From positions 92,950 through 156,949 of the forward strand of contig CAVXXW010000016.1 in the NCBI GenBank assembly GCA_963765785.1: DNA of 64,000 nucleotides, given 5' to 3'. Below are positions 26,091-34,166 of the stretch, piece after piece (the first letter of the stretch is position 1; the number at the start of each line of letters is the position of its first letter). The notes beneath the pieces were generated by a model. It worked only from the letters and a program-made list of their open reading frames with translations, was not told the origin of the DNA and did no database searches. This DNA is from AC-32 sp963765785. GTDB lineage: Bacteria; Actinomycetota; Thermoleophilia; Gaiellales; Gaiellaceae. Position numbers and translations under genes: made by a program.

Positions 26091-27163
26091 CCCCGCCGCG
26101 CCGCGTGCTCGTCGTCGGAGCCGGGCTCGCCGGCGCTCGGTGCGCCGAGACGCTGCGAGCGAACGGCTTCGACGGCGAGCTGCGGATCGTCGGCGCCGAG
26201 CCGGTGCCGCCGTACGAGCGGCCCGCGCTCTCGAAGGAGCACCTCTCGGGTGAGCGCAAGGCCGCCTCGCTGGAGCTGCGACCACGAACGTTCTGGGACG
26301 AGCACGGAATCGAGCTGCTGCTCTCGCGTCGGGTGGTCTCGTGGGACGCCCAAGCGCGAACGGCCACGACGGGCCGCGGCGAGGAGCTGGCCTGGGACGC
26401 GCTCGTCCTCGCGACCGGAGCAACGCCGCGCATGCTCCCCGGCTGGGAGCACGCACACGTCCTGCGGACGCTGGCCGATGCGGACCGGCTGCGCCGGCGG
26501 CTCCACCCCGGCGCGCGCGTGGCCGTCGTCGGCGCCGGCTTCGTCGGCACCGAGGTCGCTTCGACCGCGCTCGCGCTCGGCTGCTCGGTGCAGCTGCTCG
26601 ACGTCGCGCACGTCCCGCTCGAGCGGGTGCTCGGACCGGAGGTCGGCGAGCTGCTGGCCGGCCGCTACGCGGATGCGGGTGTCGAGCTGCGACTCGGCGC
26701 GCCCGTCGAGCCGAGGGAGCTCGAGGCAGACGTCGTCCTGCTCGCGGTCGGCGTCGCGGTCGACCCGATCCGGACCGACGCCTGCGGCCGCACCGAGACT
26801 CCGGGTATCTATGCCGCCGGCGACGTGGCCGAGGCGTGGCACCCGCTGCTGGGCCGCCGGCTACGAGTCGAGCACTGGACCAGCGCCGCGGGTCAGGGCG
26901 CCGCGGTCGCACACGCGATCCTCGGCGAGGAACGTCCGCACGCCGCGCTGCCGTACTTCTGGTCGGACCAGTTCGGCCTGCGCCTCCAGTACGTGGGGCA
27001 CGCAGAGTCGTGGGCGAGCGTCGAGCTCGACGGCGACCCCGGTTCGTTCGTCGCGCGCTACCGAGACGAGGCCGGCGAGACGGTGGCCGCGCTCGCCGTC
27101 AACCGTCCCGCCGAGGTCGGGAAGCTACGGACGGAGCTGACCGCGTTGCCGGTCGCTGCCTAG
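26087..27163 (+). CDS. FAD-dependent ferredoxin reductase
   Basis: A 358-residue pyridine-nucleotide oxidoreductase. FAD is bound by VLVVGAGLAGARCAETLRAN, NAD(P)H by VAVVGAGFVGTEVASTALAL, and the second FAD contact is TPGIYAAGDVAEAWHPLLG; a reductase C-terminal domain follows (YFWSDQFGLRLQYVG). The family reduces small ferredoxins, and the GTGA overlap with the ferredoxin gene supports a pair. The stop shares a CTAG with convergent degV. Confidence 0.92.
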   Translation: MTPPRRVLVVGAGLAGARCAETLRANGFDGELRIVGAEPVPPYERPALSKEHLSGERKAASLELRPRTFWDEHGIELLLSRRVVSWDAQARTATTGRGEELAWDALVLATGATPRMLPGWEHAHVLRTLADADRLRRRLHPGARVAVVGAGFVGTEVASTALALGCSVQLLDVAHVPLERVLGPEVGELLAGRYADAGVELRLGAPVEPRELEADVVLLAVGVAVDPIRTDACGRTETPGIYAAGDVAEAWHPLLGRRLRVEHWTSAAGQGAAVAHAILGEERPHAALPYFWSDQFGLRLQYVGHAESWASVELDGDPGSFVARYRDEAGETVAALAVNRPAEVGKLRTELTALPVAA

Positions 27164-28020
27164 GAGTCGTCGAACCAGAAGAGGCCGACCGTGCCCAGCC
27201 CGGCGTGCGCCCCGACGACGGGGCCGAGGGTCGTCACGATCTCGACCTCCGCGGCCGGCCGCGTCGCGCGCACCATCTTGCGCAGCGCCTCAGCCTTCTC
27301 CGGCGCCTCGGCGTGCGCGATCCCGACCCGCACGCTCGGCCGGTCGACGGTGGCGGCCTCGAAGGCGGACTCGAACTCGTGGAACGCCTTCCGGTTCCCG
27401 CGCACGCGCTTGACCGGCACGACCTCGCCCTCCTGGATCGTGAGGATCGGCCGGATGTGCAGCAGCTCCCCCGCCCAGCCGCGCGCGCGGCCGACGCGGC
27501 CGCCGCGGACCAGGTACTCGAACGTGTCGACCGTGAAGAGGAGGCCGGCCTCGCCGCGGTAGCGCCCGACGAGCGTGTCCACCTCGTCGTCGGTCGTGCC
27601 CTGCTCGAGGCGCCGCTGGATCGCGAGGCCGAGCATCGCGATCGCGGCCGAGGCGCTCTCGGAGTCGATCGCACGCACCTTCTCGCCGCCGAGCTCCCGC
27701 GCGGCCGTGCGCGCGCTCTCGAGCGTGCCGGAGAGCTTTCCCGCGATGTGCAGCGAGAGGATCCGGTCGAAGCCCGCGAGCTCCTCGTAGACGGCGAGGA
27801 AGTCGCCCGGAGTCGGCTGCGAGGTCGACGGCGTCTCCGGCGCCGCACGTAACCGCTCGTAGAACCCGGCCGGCGCGAGATCGACGTAGTCGCGGAAGCT
27901 CTCGTCTCCGAAGCGGACGTAGAGCGGCACGACGCGCCAGTTCGCGAACCGCTCCGGTGCCTCGGGGAAGTCCGCCGTCGAGTCGACGACGATCGCCGTG
28001 TTCTCGGCGGTCAGCTCCAT
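27160..28020 (-). CDS. DegV-family fatty-acid-binding protein (FakB type)
   Basis: A 286-residue DegV protein. The Ser-binding start IVVDSTADFPEAPERF, TSQPTPGDFLAVYEEL, LSLHIAGKLSGTLESARTAA, FTVDTFEYLVRGGRVGRA and KRVRGNRKAFHEF cover the family. FakB proteins bind a free fatty acid and present it to FakA for phosphorylation. FakA is encoded upstream at 28410, with a single receiver-domain protein between. The start overlaps the receiver stop by one base. Confidence 0.92.
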   Translation of the reverse strand: MELTAENTAIVVDSTADFPEAPERFANWRVVPLYVRFGDESFRDYVDLAPAGFYERLRAAPETPSTSQPTPGDFLAVYEELAGFDRILSLHIAGKLSGTLESARTAARELGGEKVRAIDSESASAAIAMLGLAIQRRLEQGTTDDEVDTLVGRYRGEAGLLFTVDTFEYLVRGGRVGRARGWAGELLHIRPILTIQEGEVVPVKRVRGNRKAFHEFESAFEAATVDRPSVRVGIAHAEAPEKAEALRKMVRATRPAAEVEIVTTLGPVVGAHAGLGTVGLFWFDDS

Positions 28021-28400
28021 CAGGCTGCTTCGCGGCGCGCGGCGTCGCGGATCGCCTGCACGATCGCGTCGAGCCCGTCGTCCTTGCGCAGGCACGCCAC
28101 GGCGCCGGCCTCGTGGAGCGCGTCGCGCTCGCGCAGGTTCGCCGATGCGGTCAGGCAGACGACGGCCGTCGACGGGCACGCCTCCATCACCGCTCGCGTC
28201 GCCTGGACGCCGTCGAGCCCGGGCAGCCGGTAGTCCATCAGCACGACGTCGGGCCCGAGCTCCGCGACCGCCGCAGCAGCGTCGCTGCCGTCGGGGACAG
28301 CGCCGACGACCTGGATTTCCCGCAGGCCGAGCAGCAGCTCCAGCGCCTCGCGGAAGACCTCGTTGTCCTCGACGAGGACGACGCTGATCGGTTCCGACAT
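28020..28400 (-). CDS. Stand-alone response-regulator receiver domain
   Basis: A 126-residue receiver with no output domain. The acidic pocket is VVLVEDNEVFREAL, the phospho-acceptor D56 is in VVLMDYRLPGLDGVQA, the switch Thr in VVCLTASANLRERD and the Lys in ACLRKDDGLDA. It resembles NarL-type receivers but ends right after the last helix. It lies between fakA (9-nt gap) and degV (1-nt overlap), an unexpected position for a signalling protein. No kinase is adjacent. Confidence 0.9.
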   Translation of the reverse strand: MSEPISVVLVEDNEVFREALELLLGLREIQVVGAVPDGSDAAAAVAELGPDVVLMDYRLPGLDGVQATRAVMEACPSTAVVCLTASANLRERDALHEAGAVACLRKDDGLDAIVQAIRDAARREAA

Positions 28401-28409
28401 TCCCCGACC

Positions 28410-29984
28410 CTACTCGGCGGAAAGGAGCAACGGGTAGTGCGGCTGGCCGCCGTCGTGCACGTCGAGCTCGAGCTCCGGATGCTCGGCCGCGAGCGTGCCG
28501 AGTAGGCCGTTCAGCGGCGGCGCGCCCTCGCCCGCAAGCAGCGTCAGCACGTCGCGCGGCTCGGCCAGGAGCCGCTCCACGAGCGTGCGCGCGACCTCGT
28601 CGAACCCGGCCCCGGAGGCGATCGCGTCGCCGTCGAGCAGCGCCAGGTACTCGCCCTCCTGGACGGCGACGCCGTTCGTCGACGCGTCGCGGCTGGCGAC
28701 CGCGATCTCGCCGGTCGCGAGACCCGCCAGCGCCTCGCGCATCGCGTTCGCGTTCTCCTCGGCCGAGCGCTCCCCGTTGAAAGCGACGAGCGCGGCCAGG
28801 CCCGCCGGGATCGAGGTCGTGGCCACGACCTGCACCGGCTTGCCCGCAACGCGTGCGGCCTGCTCGGCCGCCATCACGACGTTCGAGTTGTTCGGCAGCA
28901 GTACGACCTCGGCAGACCCGGCGCTCTCGATCGCGTCGTGCAGGTCGGCGGTGGACGGGTTCATCGTCTGCCCGCCCTCGACGACCCGCTCGGCTCCGAG
29001 CTCCTCGAACAGCCGCCGGTTGCCGTCGCCCGCGACGACCGCCACGACCGAGGTGCGGGCGTCCGGCAGCGCGGCGAGCAATCGCTCCTCGCGCTCCTCC
29101 GTCTGCCGGTGCATGTCCGCAATCTCGACGCCCTCCAGCGCGCCCGCGCGGGTCGCCAGCGAGAGCGCCGCGCCCGGGTCGTCGGTGTGGACGTGCGCCT
29201 TGAGCGCGCTCCGGTCGCCGACCACGAGGAGCGAGTCGCCGAGCGTGTCCAGCTCGGCCTCCAGCCCGGCTGCGTCGAGGTCGTCGCCCTCGACGACGAA
29301 GGTGGTGCAGTAGCGATAGCGCGAGAGCTCCTGGTGCACCGCGTCGACCGTCACCTCGGCCGCCTCCGCCGGAGCAGCGATCTCTTCGCCCGCGGCGACC
29401 GCAGCCAGCCCGCGCACGAGCTCGACGAGACCGGCTCCGCCCGCATCCACCACGCCCGCCTCCCGCAGAACGTCGAGCTGCTCCGGCGTCCGCGCGACCG
29501 ACTCCTCCCCGCGCTCGACCAGGTGCGCGAGCAGCTCGGTCACCGTCTCGGCACCCGCTGACTCGGCAGCCTCGGCCAGCTCTCGGATCACCGTCAGCAT
29601 CGTCCCCTCGACGGGGCTCCGCACCGCCGCGTACGCCGCGTCGCTCGCGCCGCGGACCGCGAGCACGACCGTGCGCACGTCGACGGTCGCCGCGGAGCCA
29701 AGCAGCTCGGCCGCCCCGCGGACGATCTGCGACAGGATCACGCCCGAGTTGCCGCGCGCCGACATCAGCGCCGCCCGCGTCACTTCGCGCGCCAGCACCG
29801 GCCGGTCGGACGCCGACGATTGCTCGAGCACGTCGACCACGCCGCGCGCCGTCAGCGTCAGGTTCGAGCCCGTGTCTCCGTCGGGCACCGGGTACACGTT
29901 CAGGTCGTCGATCCGCTGCCGGCTCAGCTCGAGCGAGTCGAGCGCGCCGCGCGTGAACGCCAGGAGGGTCTCGCGGTCGCTCAT
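28410..29984 (-). CDS. fakA: Fatty acid kinase FakA (DAK2/YloV family)
   Basis: A 524-residue protein: an N-terminal DhaL/DAK2 kinase domain (about 1-200; LNVYPVPDGDTGSNLTLT binds ATP-Mg, then LMSARGNSGVILSQIVRGAA and VVDAGGAGLVELV), a middle domain, and a C-terminal DegV-like part (QTMNPSTADLHDAI, VVLLPNNSNVVMAAEQAA). FakA phosphorylates fatty acids held by FakB/DegV to give acyl-phosphate for PlsX/PlsY. Its ATG overlaps the asp23 stop (ATGA). Confidence 0.93.
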   Translation of the reverse strand: MSDRETLLAFTRGALDSLELSRQRIDDLNVYPVPDGDTGSNLTLTARGVVDVLEQSSASDRPVLAREVTRAALMSARGNSGVILSQIVRGAAELLGSAATVDVRTVVLAVRGASDAAYAAVRSPVEGTMLTVIRELAEAAESAGAETVTELLAHLVERGEESVARTPEQLDVLREAGVVDAGGAGLVELVRGLAAVAAGEEIAAPAEAAEVTVDAVHQELSRYRYCTTFVVEGDDLDAAGLEAELDTLGDSLLVVGDRSALKAHVHTDDPGAALSLATRAGALEGVEIADMHRQTEEREERLLAALPDARTSVVAVVAGDGNRRLFEELGAERVVEGGQTMNPSTADLHDAIESAGSAEVVLLPNNSNVVMAAEQAARVAGKPVQVVATTSIPAGLAALVAFNGERSAEENANAMREALAGLATGEIAVASRDASTNGVAVQEGEYLALLDGDAIASGAGFDEVARTLVERLLAEPRDVLTLLAGEGAPPLNGLLGTLAAEHPELELDVHDGGQPHYPLLLSAE

Positions 29985-30349
29985 GCGGTCCGCTTCACAT
30001 CTTGGATGTGCACGTCGACGGATGCCACCCGCAGCCCCGTCAGCCGCTCGACCTCGTAGGTGACCTGCGACCGCACCGTCGCCGCGACTTCGGCGAGGTT
30101 GAGCCCGTAGGCGACGACCACGTGCAGGTCGAGCGCGACCGCGCCGTCGACGTTCCGGACGATGATCCCGCGCGCCGGTCGTCCCTTCGGCAGGAGCTGC
30201 GTCACCCGTTCGCGCGCCGGCCCGCGCACGGCCATGCCGACGACGCCGTAGCACTCGGCCGCGACCCGCCCGACGATCTGCGCGACGGCCTCCGGCGCGA
30301 TCGTGATCCGGCCGCGGTCCGACTGGATCGTGAGGTCCCGCTCCGCCAT
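29981..30349 (-). CDS. Asp23/Gls24 (YloU) family protein
   Basis: A 122-residue Asp23-family protein: GRITIAPEAVAQIVGRVAAECYGVVGM and DLHVVVAYGLNLAEVAATVRSQVTYEVERLTG with VDVHIQDV at the end. Homologues lie just before fakA in many Gram-positives; some localise at the membrane and influence envelope stress. Exact role unknown. Confidence 0.9.
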   Translation of the reverse strand: MAERDLTIQSDRGRITIAPEAVAQIVGRVAAECYGVVGMAVRGPARERVTQLLPKGRPARGIIVRNVDGAVALDLHVVVAYGLNLAEVAATVRSQVTYEVERLTGLRVASVDVHIQDVKRTA

Positions 30350-30422
30350 CGGTCGTTAGACGATGCGCGACCCGATCGCGGTTGCGAGACTAGGCACGGC
30401 AGGACCGACGAAGGGAGGCAAC

Positions 30423-30740
30423 GTGTCCGTGATCATGACCGCGTGGGTGAAGGGCGACCCGCAGAAGCTCGAGCAGTGGGCGGCGGATAACCGGGAGACC
30501 ATGCAGCAAGTGCTCGCCAGCGCCAAGGAGCACGGCCTGATCGCGCACCGTTTCTACGGCAGCGACGGGCAGATCATGGTGATCGACGAATGGCCGGACT
30601 CCGGCAGCTTCGAGCGCTTCTTCGAAGCCAACGAGACGCAGATCGGGCCGATGTTCGAGGCGGCAGGCGCGCAGGACGCGCCCGGCATCAACTTCTGGCG
30701 CTCGCTCGATACCCACGACGCCCACGGCTGGGACGCCTAG
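30423..30740 (+). CDS. ABM-like small protein
   Basis: A 105-residue protein from GTG 30423, chosen because GGGAGG lies 5 nt upstream. The sequence SVIMTAWVKGDPQKLEQWAA ... GLIAHRFYGSDGQIMVIDEW resembles ferredoxin-like alpha/beta barrels of the antibiotic-biosynthesis-monooxygenase type, but no catalytic residue can be assigned. It is an isolated plus-strand gene between asp23 and rpmB, convergent with rpmB by 10 nt. Confidence 0.75.
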   Translation: MSVIMTAWVKGDPQKLEQWAADNRETMQQVLASAKEHGLIAHRFYGSDGQIMVIDEWPDSGSFERFFEANETQIGPMFEAAGAQDAPGINFWRSLDTHDAHGWDA

Positions 30741-30750
30741 CGCCGGCGAG

Positions 30751-30942
30751 CTAGACGGCCTTCTGAACCTTGTTGCCCTTGAGGCAGCGGGTACAGACGT
30801 ACGCGCGGGTCGGCTTGCCGTCGAGCAGGACCCGGACGCGCTGGAGGTTCGGATTGAAGCGCCGCTTGGTGGCCACCATCGAGTGGCTCCGGTTGTGGCC
30901 GAAGCCGGGCTTCTTCCCGCAGATTGCGCACACCTTGGACAT
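30751..30942 (-). CDS. rpmB: 50S ribosomal protein L28
   Basis: A 63-residue L28: SKVCAICGKKPGFGHNRSHS, then TKRRFNPNLQRVRVLLDGKP and RAYVCTRCLKGNKVQKA, with C-x2-C pairs that can bind zinc. Its upstream leader is the 600-nt structured gene-free region. rpmB-asp23-fakA is a common order. Confidence 0.95.
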   Translation of the reverse strand: MSKVCAICGKKPGFGHNRSHSMVATKRRFNPNLQRVRVLLDGKPTRAYVCTRCLKGNKVQKAV

Positions 30943-31548
30943 CGGCGGCGCAGTCTAGCGAACGGCACACGTCACGCCTTTGACCACAAGCCCCAGGCGA
31001 GGTGCGCGTCAACATGCCCGTGTTGTGGGCGCCGTCTTGACGGGCCAGCGCCGGACAGGCGCCCACAACACGAAGTGGCTCGACCCAACCGGAGCCACAG
31101 ATAGGACACACGATCGTCCGCACCGTGTCCATAGGCCGTTCGGCCTGTTCTTGCACCGCCTTCGACCCATCGCGCCGGCTGCAGAGCGCCCCTCGTCCTG
31201 TTCCCCTGAGTCGGCAACCATTCGCCGAAGGTCGGGCTGGTGCAGGACGTATCGCTGGTGCGATTGCCCCCAGAAGTCACTGAACTCCGGTGGGGCGGTC
31301 GGTGCTGCGGTGCTGACCGCCCCGAAAAGGAGCCGGGGGCTGGGCGGCTCGGCTCTGCGGTTGTCAGCCGACGCCCGCGGCGGAGGGCGGCTCCGCTGCC
31401 CCCGGCTAGCAGCGCGTTCGACGTCGCGTCGGACACTCCTCAACGACTCGCGCCGGCTTACTTAGGTGAAATCGGCAGGGCCGGGAGCCCCACGCCTTTA
31501 GCCCGATAAGTAGGAGCCGGGACGGCCCTGCGGGTGGGGCCGAGCCGG
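30943..31548. other. Gene-free, highly structured 606-nt region
   Basis: No credible protein gene is seen between rpmB and ribH. Several perfect inverted repeats occur: 31019-31033 with 31058-31072 (15 bp), GGGGCGGTC 31292-31300 with GACCGCCCC 31315-31323, GCCGGGGGC 31332-31340 with GCCCCCGGC 31398-31406, and the nested set at 31452-31549. The hairpin AGGCCG-TT-CGGCCT lies near 31135. I could not match it to RNase P RNA, tmRNA, SRP RNA, an FMN riboswitch or a T-box. It may be a structured RNA or several regulatory hairpins. Confidence 0.55.
31019..31072. repeat. 15-bp perfect inverted repeat
   Basis: CGTGTTGTGGGCGCC, a 24-nt spacer, then the exact complement GGCGCCCACAACACG. It is 77 nt upstream of the rpmB start on the minus strand. 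It could be an RNA hairpin in the rpmB leader or the end of a separate RNA. Confidence 0.75.
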
Positions 31549-31549
31549 C
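31452..31549. ncRNA. Candidate pseudoknotted RNA next to ribH
   Basis: Complementary pairs on the plus strand: GCCGGCT 31452-31458 with AGCCGGC 31543-31549; TACTTA 31459-31464 with TAAGTA 31507-31512; ATCGG 31471-31475 with CCGAT 31503-31507; GCAGGGCCG 31475-31483 with CGGCCCTGC 31523-31531; GCCCCAC 31487-31493 with GTGGGGC 31534-31540. The last two pairs cross each other and cross the hairpin formed by the second and third, so a pseudoknot or switching between folds is possible. Strand is undetermined. No known family recognised. Confidence 0.4.
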
Positions 31550-32295
31550 TACCCGTTACCGGTGCCGGCAGCAGCGCGTAGCTGCGCAAAGACATCCGCC
31601 ATCTCGAGTGCCGTGCGGACCGCCTCGGCGCCCTTGTCGAGCCGTTCGCGCGCCTGCTCCTCGTCGTCGGTCGTCAGCACGCCGAACGCGACCGGCACGC
31701 CGGTCTCGAGGCCTGCGAGCTGCAGCCCGCTGGCCGCCTCGCTAGCCACGTACTCGAAGTGCGGTGTCTCGCCGCGGATGATGGCGCCGAGCGCGACGAT
31801 GCACGAGTAGCGGCGCGTCTTCGCGAGCGCCATCGCCGCAAGCGGCAGCTCGAACGCACCCGGGACGGGGATCACGGTCACCGCCTCGCGGCCGACGCCG
31901 AGCCGTTCGAGCTCCTCGAGCGCCCGCCGGAGCAGCTCGTTCGTCAACTCGCCGTTGAACCGCGCGACGACGACGCCGACGGCCCGGCGGCCGCCGCTCG
32001 GCTCCCCTTCGATCACGCCGTAGCCGTCCGGCACGTCCAGCTCGCCGGCCGCGTGCTCGGGCCCGCGCAGGCGCGGAAGCTCGTCCTCCTCAGCCGGAAC
32101 CTCCTCCGGCTCAGGCTCGGGCTCCGCCTCTGGCTCCGGCTCGGCCGTGGCTTCGGCCTCGGGGTCCGGCTCTGCCTCCGCTTCCGGCTCCTCGGCCGGC
32201 GCCTCGTCGGCGTCCGGGTCCTGCCAGACGTCCTCCTGCCGTTCCTCTTCCGGCTCGCCGATCCCGAGCCGCGGCTGGTCGAGCCCGTCGCTCAT
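31549..32295 (-). CDS. ribH: Lumazine synthase with long acidic N-terminal extension
   Basis: RibH condenses the ribBA product with the pyrimidine intermediate to make lumazine, the penultimate riboflavin step. The enzyme core is residues about 100-248: VVVARFNGELTNELLRRALEEL, VIPVPGAFELPLAAMALA, IVALGAIIRGETPHFEYVAS (catalytic His) and VPVAFGVLTTDDEEQA. Before it lies about 95 residues of Glu/Pro/Ala repeats (EPEPEAEPEPEPEEVPAEED), absent from ordinary RibH (~155 residues). The ATG overlaps the ribBA stop (ATGA). Confidence 0.93.
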   Translation of the reverse strand: MSDGLDQPRLGIGEPEEERQEDVWQDPDADEAPAEEPEAEAEPDPEAEATAEPEPEAEPEPEPEEVPAEEDELPRLRGPEHAAGELDVPDGYGVIEGEPSGGRRAVGVVVARFNGELTNELLRRALEELERLGVGREAVTVIPVPGAFELPLAAMALAKTRRYSCIVALGAIIRGETPHFEYVASEAASGLQLAGLETGVPVAFGVLTTDDEEQARERLDKGAEAVRTALEMADVFAQLRAAAGTGNG

Positions 32296-33542
32296 CTCTC
32301 CTCCGTCTCGAACTTCAGGTCCTGGTGGTGCAGCCTGTGCCCTAGCTTGTCGCGCTTGGCGGCTAGATACCGCCGGTTCTCGGCATTCGGCGGCACCTCG
32401 ATCGGCACCTGCTCGACGACCGTCAGGCCGTACCCCTCGAGACCGCTGATCTTCTTCGGGTTGTTGGTCAGGATCCGGATCGTGGTCAGGCCGAGGTCGG
32501 CGAGGATCTGATTGCCGATCCCCCACTCGCGGGCGTCGGCGGCAAAGCCGAGCTCGAGGTTCGCCTCGACGGTGTCGAGCCCCTGCTCCTGGAGCTCGTA
32601 CGCCTTGAGTTTGTTCAGCAGGCCGATGCCGCGCCCTTCCTGCGCCATGTAGAGCAGGACGCCCCGATCCTCGCGCGCGATCTGGCCCAGAGCGTGCTCG
32701 AGCTGCTCGCCGCAGTCGCAGCGGAGCGAGTGGAAGACGTCGCCGGTCAGGCACTCGGAATGGACGCGGACGAGCACGTCGTGCGCGCCGTCGACGTCGC
32801 CCTTCACGAGCGCGAGATGGTCCTTGCCGGTGAGCTTCTCGCGGAACGCGACGGCGGTGAACTCGCCGTACGCCGTCGGCAGGCGAACCGCCGTTGTCCG
32901 CTCGACGAGCTTCTCGTGCCGGCGGCGGTACTCGATCAGGTCGGCGACGGTGATCAGCTTCACGCCGTGCCGCTCGCAGTACGGGATCAGGTCGGGGACA
33001 CGTGCCATCGTGCCGTCGTCGTTCATCACCTCGCAGACGACGCCCGCAGGGTTGAGGCCGGCGAGCCGCGCGAGGTCGACCGCGGCCTCGGTCTGGCCCG
33101 TGCGCCTGAGCACGCCGCCCGCGCGCGCCCGCAGCGGGAAGACGTGTCCCGGCTGCACGAGGTCGCCCGCGCCCTTGCTCGGGTCGATCGCGACCTGGAT
33201 CGTGCGCGAGCGGTCCTGGGCCGAGATGCCGGTCGAGATGCCCTCGCGCGCCTCGATCGAGACGGTGAACGCCGTGCCGAACGGCGTCTCGTTGCGCTCG
33301 CTCATCGGCCGCAGCCGCAGCTCGTCGCAGCGCTCCTCGGTCAGGCAGAGGCAGATCAGGCCGCGGCCGTGCATCGCCATGAAGTTGATCGCCTCGGGCG
33401 TCGCGAACTGAGCCGCGATCGTCAGGTCGCCTTCGTTCTCCCGGTCGGCGGCGTCGACCACCACCACGAACTTGCCGTGGCGGATGTCCTCGATCGCCTC
33501 CTCGACCGGGGCGAATCCAGCTGCGCGCTCCGCGGCGTCCAT
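32292..33542 (-). CDS. ribBA: Bifunctional DHBP synthase / GTP cyclohydrolase II
   Basis: Makes both precursors of riboflavin. Residues 1-205 are the ribulose-5-phosphate to DHBP domain (VVVVDAADRENEGDLTIAAQF, MHGRGLICLCLT, ISAQDRSRTIQVA, HVFPLRARAGGVLRRTGQTEAAVDLARLAG). Residues 210-416 are GTP cyclohydrolase II with zinc ligands in HSECLTGDVFHSLRCDCGEQ and YMAQEGRGIGLLNKLKAY. Start at ATG 33542 fits the family; 416 residues total. Follows ribE by 16 nt. Confidence 0.96.
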   Translation of the reverse strand: MDAAERAAGFAPVEEAIEDIRHGKFVVVVDAADRENEGDLTIAAQFATPEAINFMAMHGRGLICLCLTEERCDELRLRPMSERNETPFGTAFTVSIEAREGISTGISAQDRSRTIQVAIDPSKGAGDLVQPGHVFPLRARAGGVLRRTGQTEAAVDLARLAGLNPAGVVCEVMNDDGTMARVPDLIPYCERHGVKLITVADLIEYRRRHEKLVERTTAVRLPTAYGEFTAVAFREKLTGKDHLALVKGDVDGAHDVLVRVHSECLTGDVFHSLRCDCGEQLEHALGQIAREDRGVLLYMAQEGRGIGLLNKLKAYELQEQGLDTVEANLELGFAADAREWGIGNQILADLGLTTIRILTNNPKKISGLEGYGLTVVEQVPIEVPPNAENRRYLAAKRDKLGHRLHHQDLKFETEER

Positions 33543-33558
33543 CCGACGGATCGTAGTC

Positions 33559-34146
33559 TCAGGCAGCGCCGAGTCGCTCCGCGTACTTCGCAAGCAGGTC
33601 GACCTCGACGTTGAGCTCGTCGCCCGAAGCGGCGGCGCCAAGCGTCGTGTGCTCGAGCGTGAACGGCACGAGCGCGATCTCGATCCCGTCGTCGCGGAGC
33701 GCCGCGATCGTCAGCGAGACGCCGTCGACGGCGATCGAGCCCTTCTCCACGCAGTAGCGCAGGAACTCGGGCGGAAGCCGCAGCGACAGGCGCGCGCCGT
33801 CCCCCTCGGGCTCGAAGCGCTCGACCTGACCGGTGCCGTCGACGTGGCCCTGGACGAAGTGTCCGCCGAGCGGCTCGCCGACGCGGAGCGCGGGCTCGAG
33901 GTTGACCTCCGCGCCGGGGGCGAGGTCGCCGAGGTTCGTCCGCGCGATCGTCTCGGGGACGGTGTCGAACGCGAGCGTGCCATCCAAGGCTGTGGTGACG
34001 GTCAGGCAGCAGCCGTTGATCGCGACCGAGTCGCCCGGCGCGGCCGTGGCGGCCGTCTCCGGCGCCTCGACGCGAAGCCGGAGTCCGTCGCCGTTTCGCT
34101 CTGCCGCGAGCACGCGGCCGCGCTCCCTGACGATCCCCGTGAACAC
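33559..34146 (-). CDS. ribE: Riboflavin synthase alpha chain
   Basis: Riboflavin synthase dismutates two lumazines into riboflavin. The 195-residue protein has the two tandem barrel domains: MFTGIVRERGRVL...SVAINGCCLTVT...LGGHFVQGHVDGTGQVE in the first half and GSIAVDGVSLTIA...LVPFTLEHTTLG in the second. GTG start. A 137-nt spacer separates it from ribD, so it may have its own promoter. Confidence 0.95.
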   Translation of the reverse strand: MFTGIVRERGRVLAAERNGDGLRLRVEAPETAATAAPGDSVAINGCCLTVTTALDGTLAFDTVPETIARTNLGDLAPGAEVNLEPALRVGEPLGGHFVQGHVDGTGQVERFEPEGDGARLSLRLPPEFLRYCVEKGSIAVDGVSLTIAALRDDGIEIALVPFTLEHTTLGAAASGDELNVEVDLLAKYAERLGAA

Positions 34147-34166
34147 GCTCGAAGCCTAGTCGGGCG

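Noticed and set aside
30972..31465. Overlapping 150-160 codon open frames on both strands of the gene-free region
   Set aside because: No homology-like motif, no Shine-Dalgarno, and compositions typical of GC-rich non-coding sequence.
30943..31548. RNase P RNA, tmRNA or SRP RNA in the structured region
   Set aside because: None of the invariant sequences (the GAGGAAAGUC and ACAGAA type blocks, the tRNA-like tmRNA ends, the SRP tetraloop helix) could be found on either strand.
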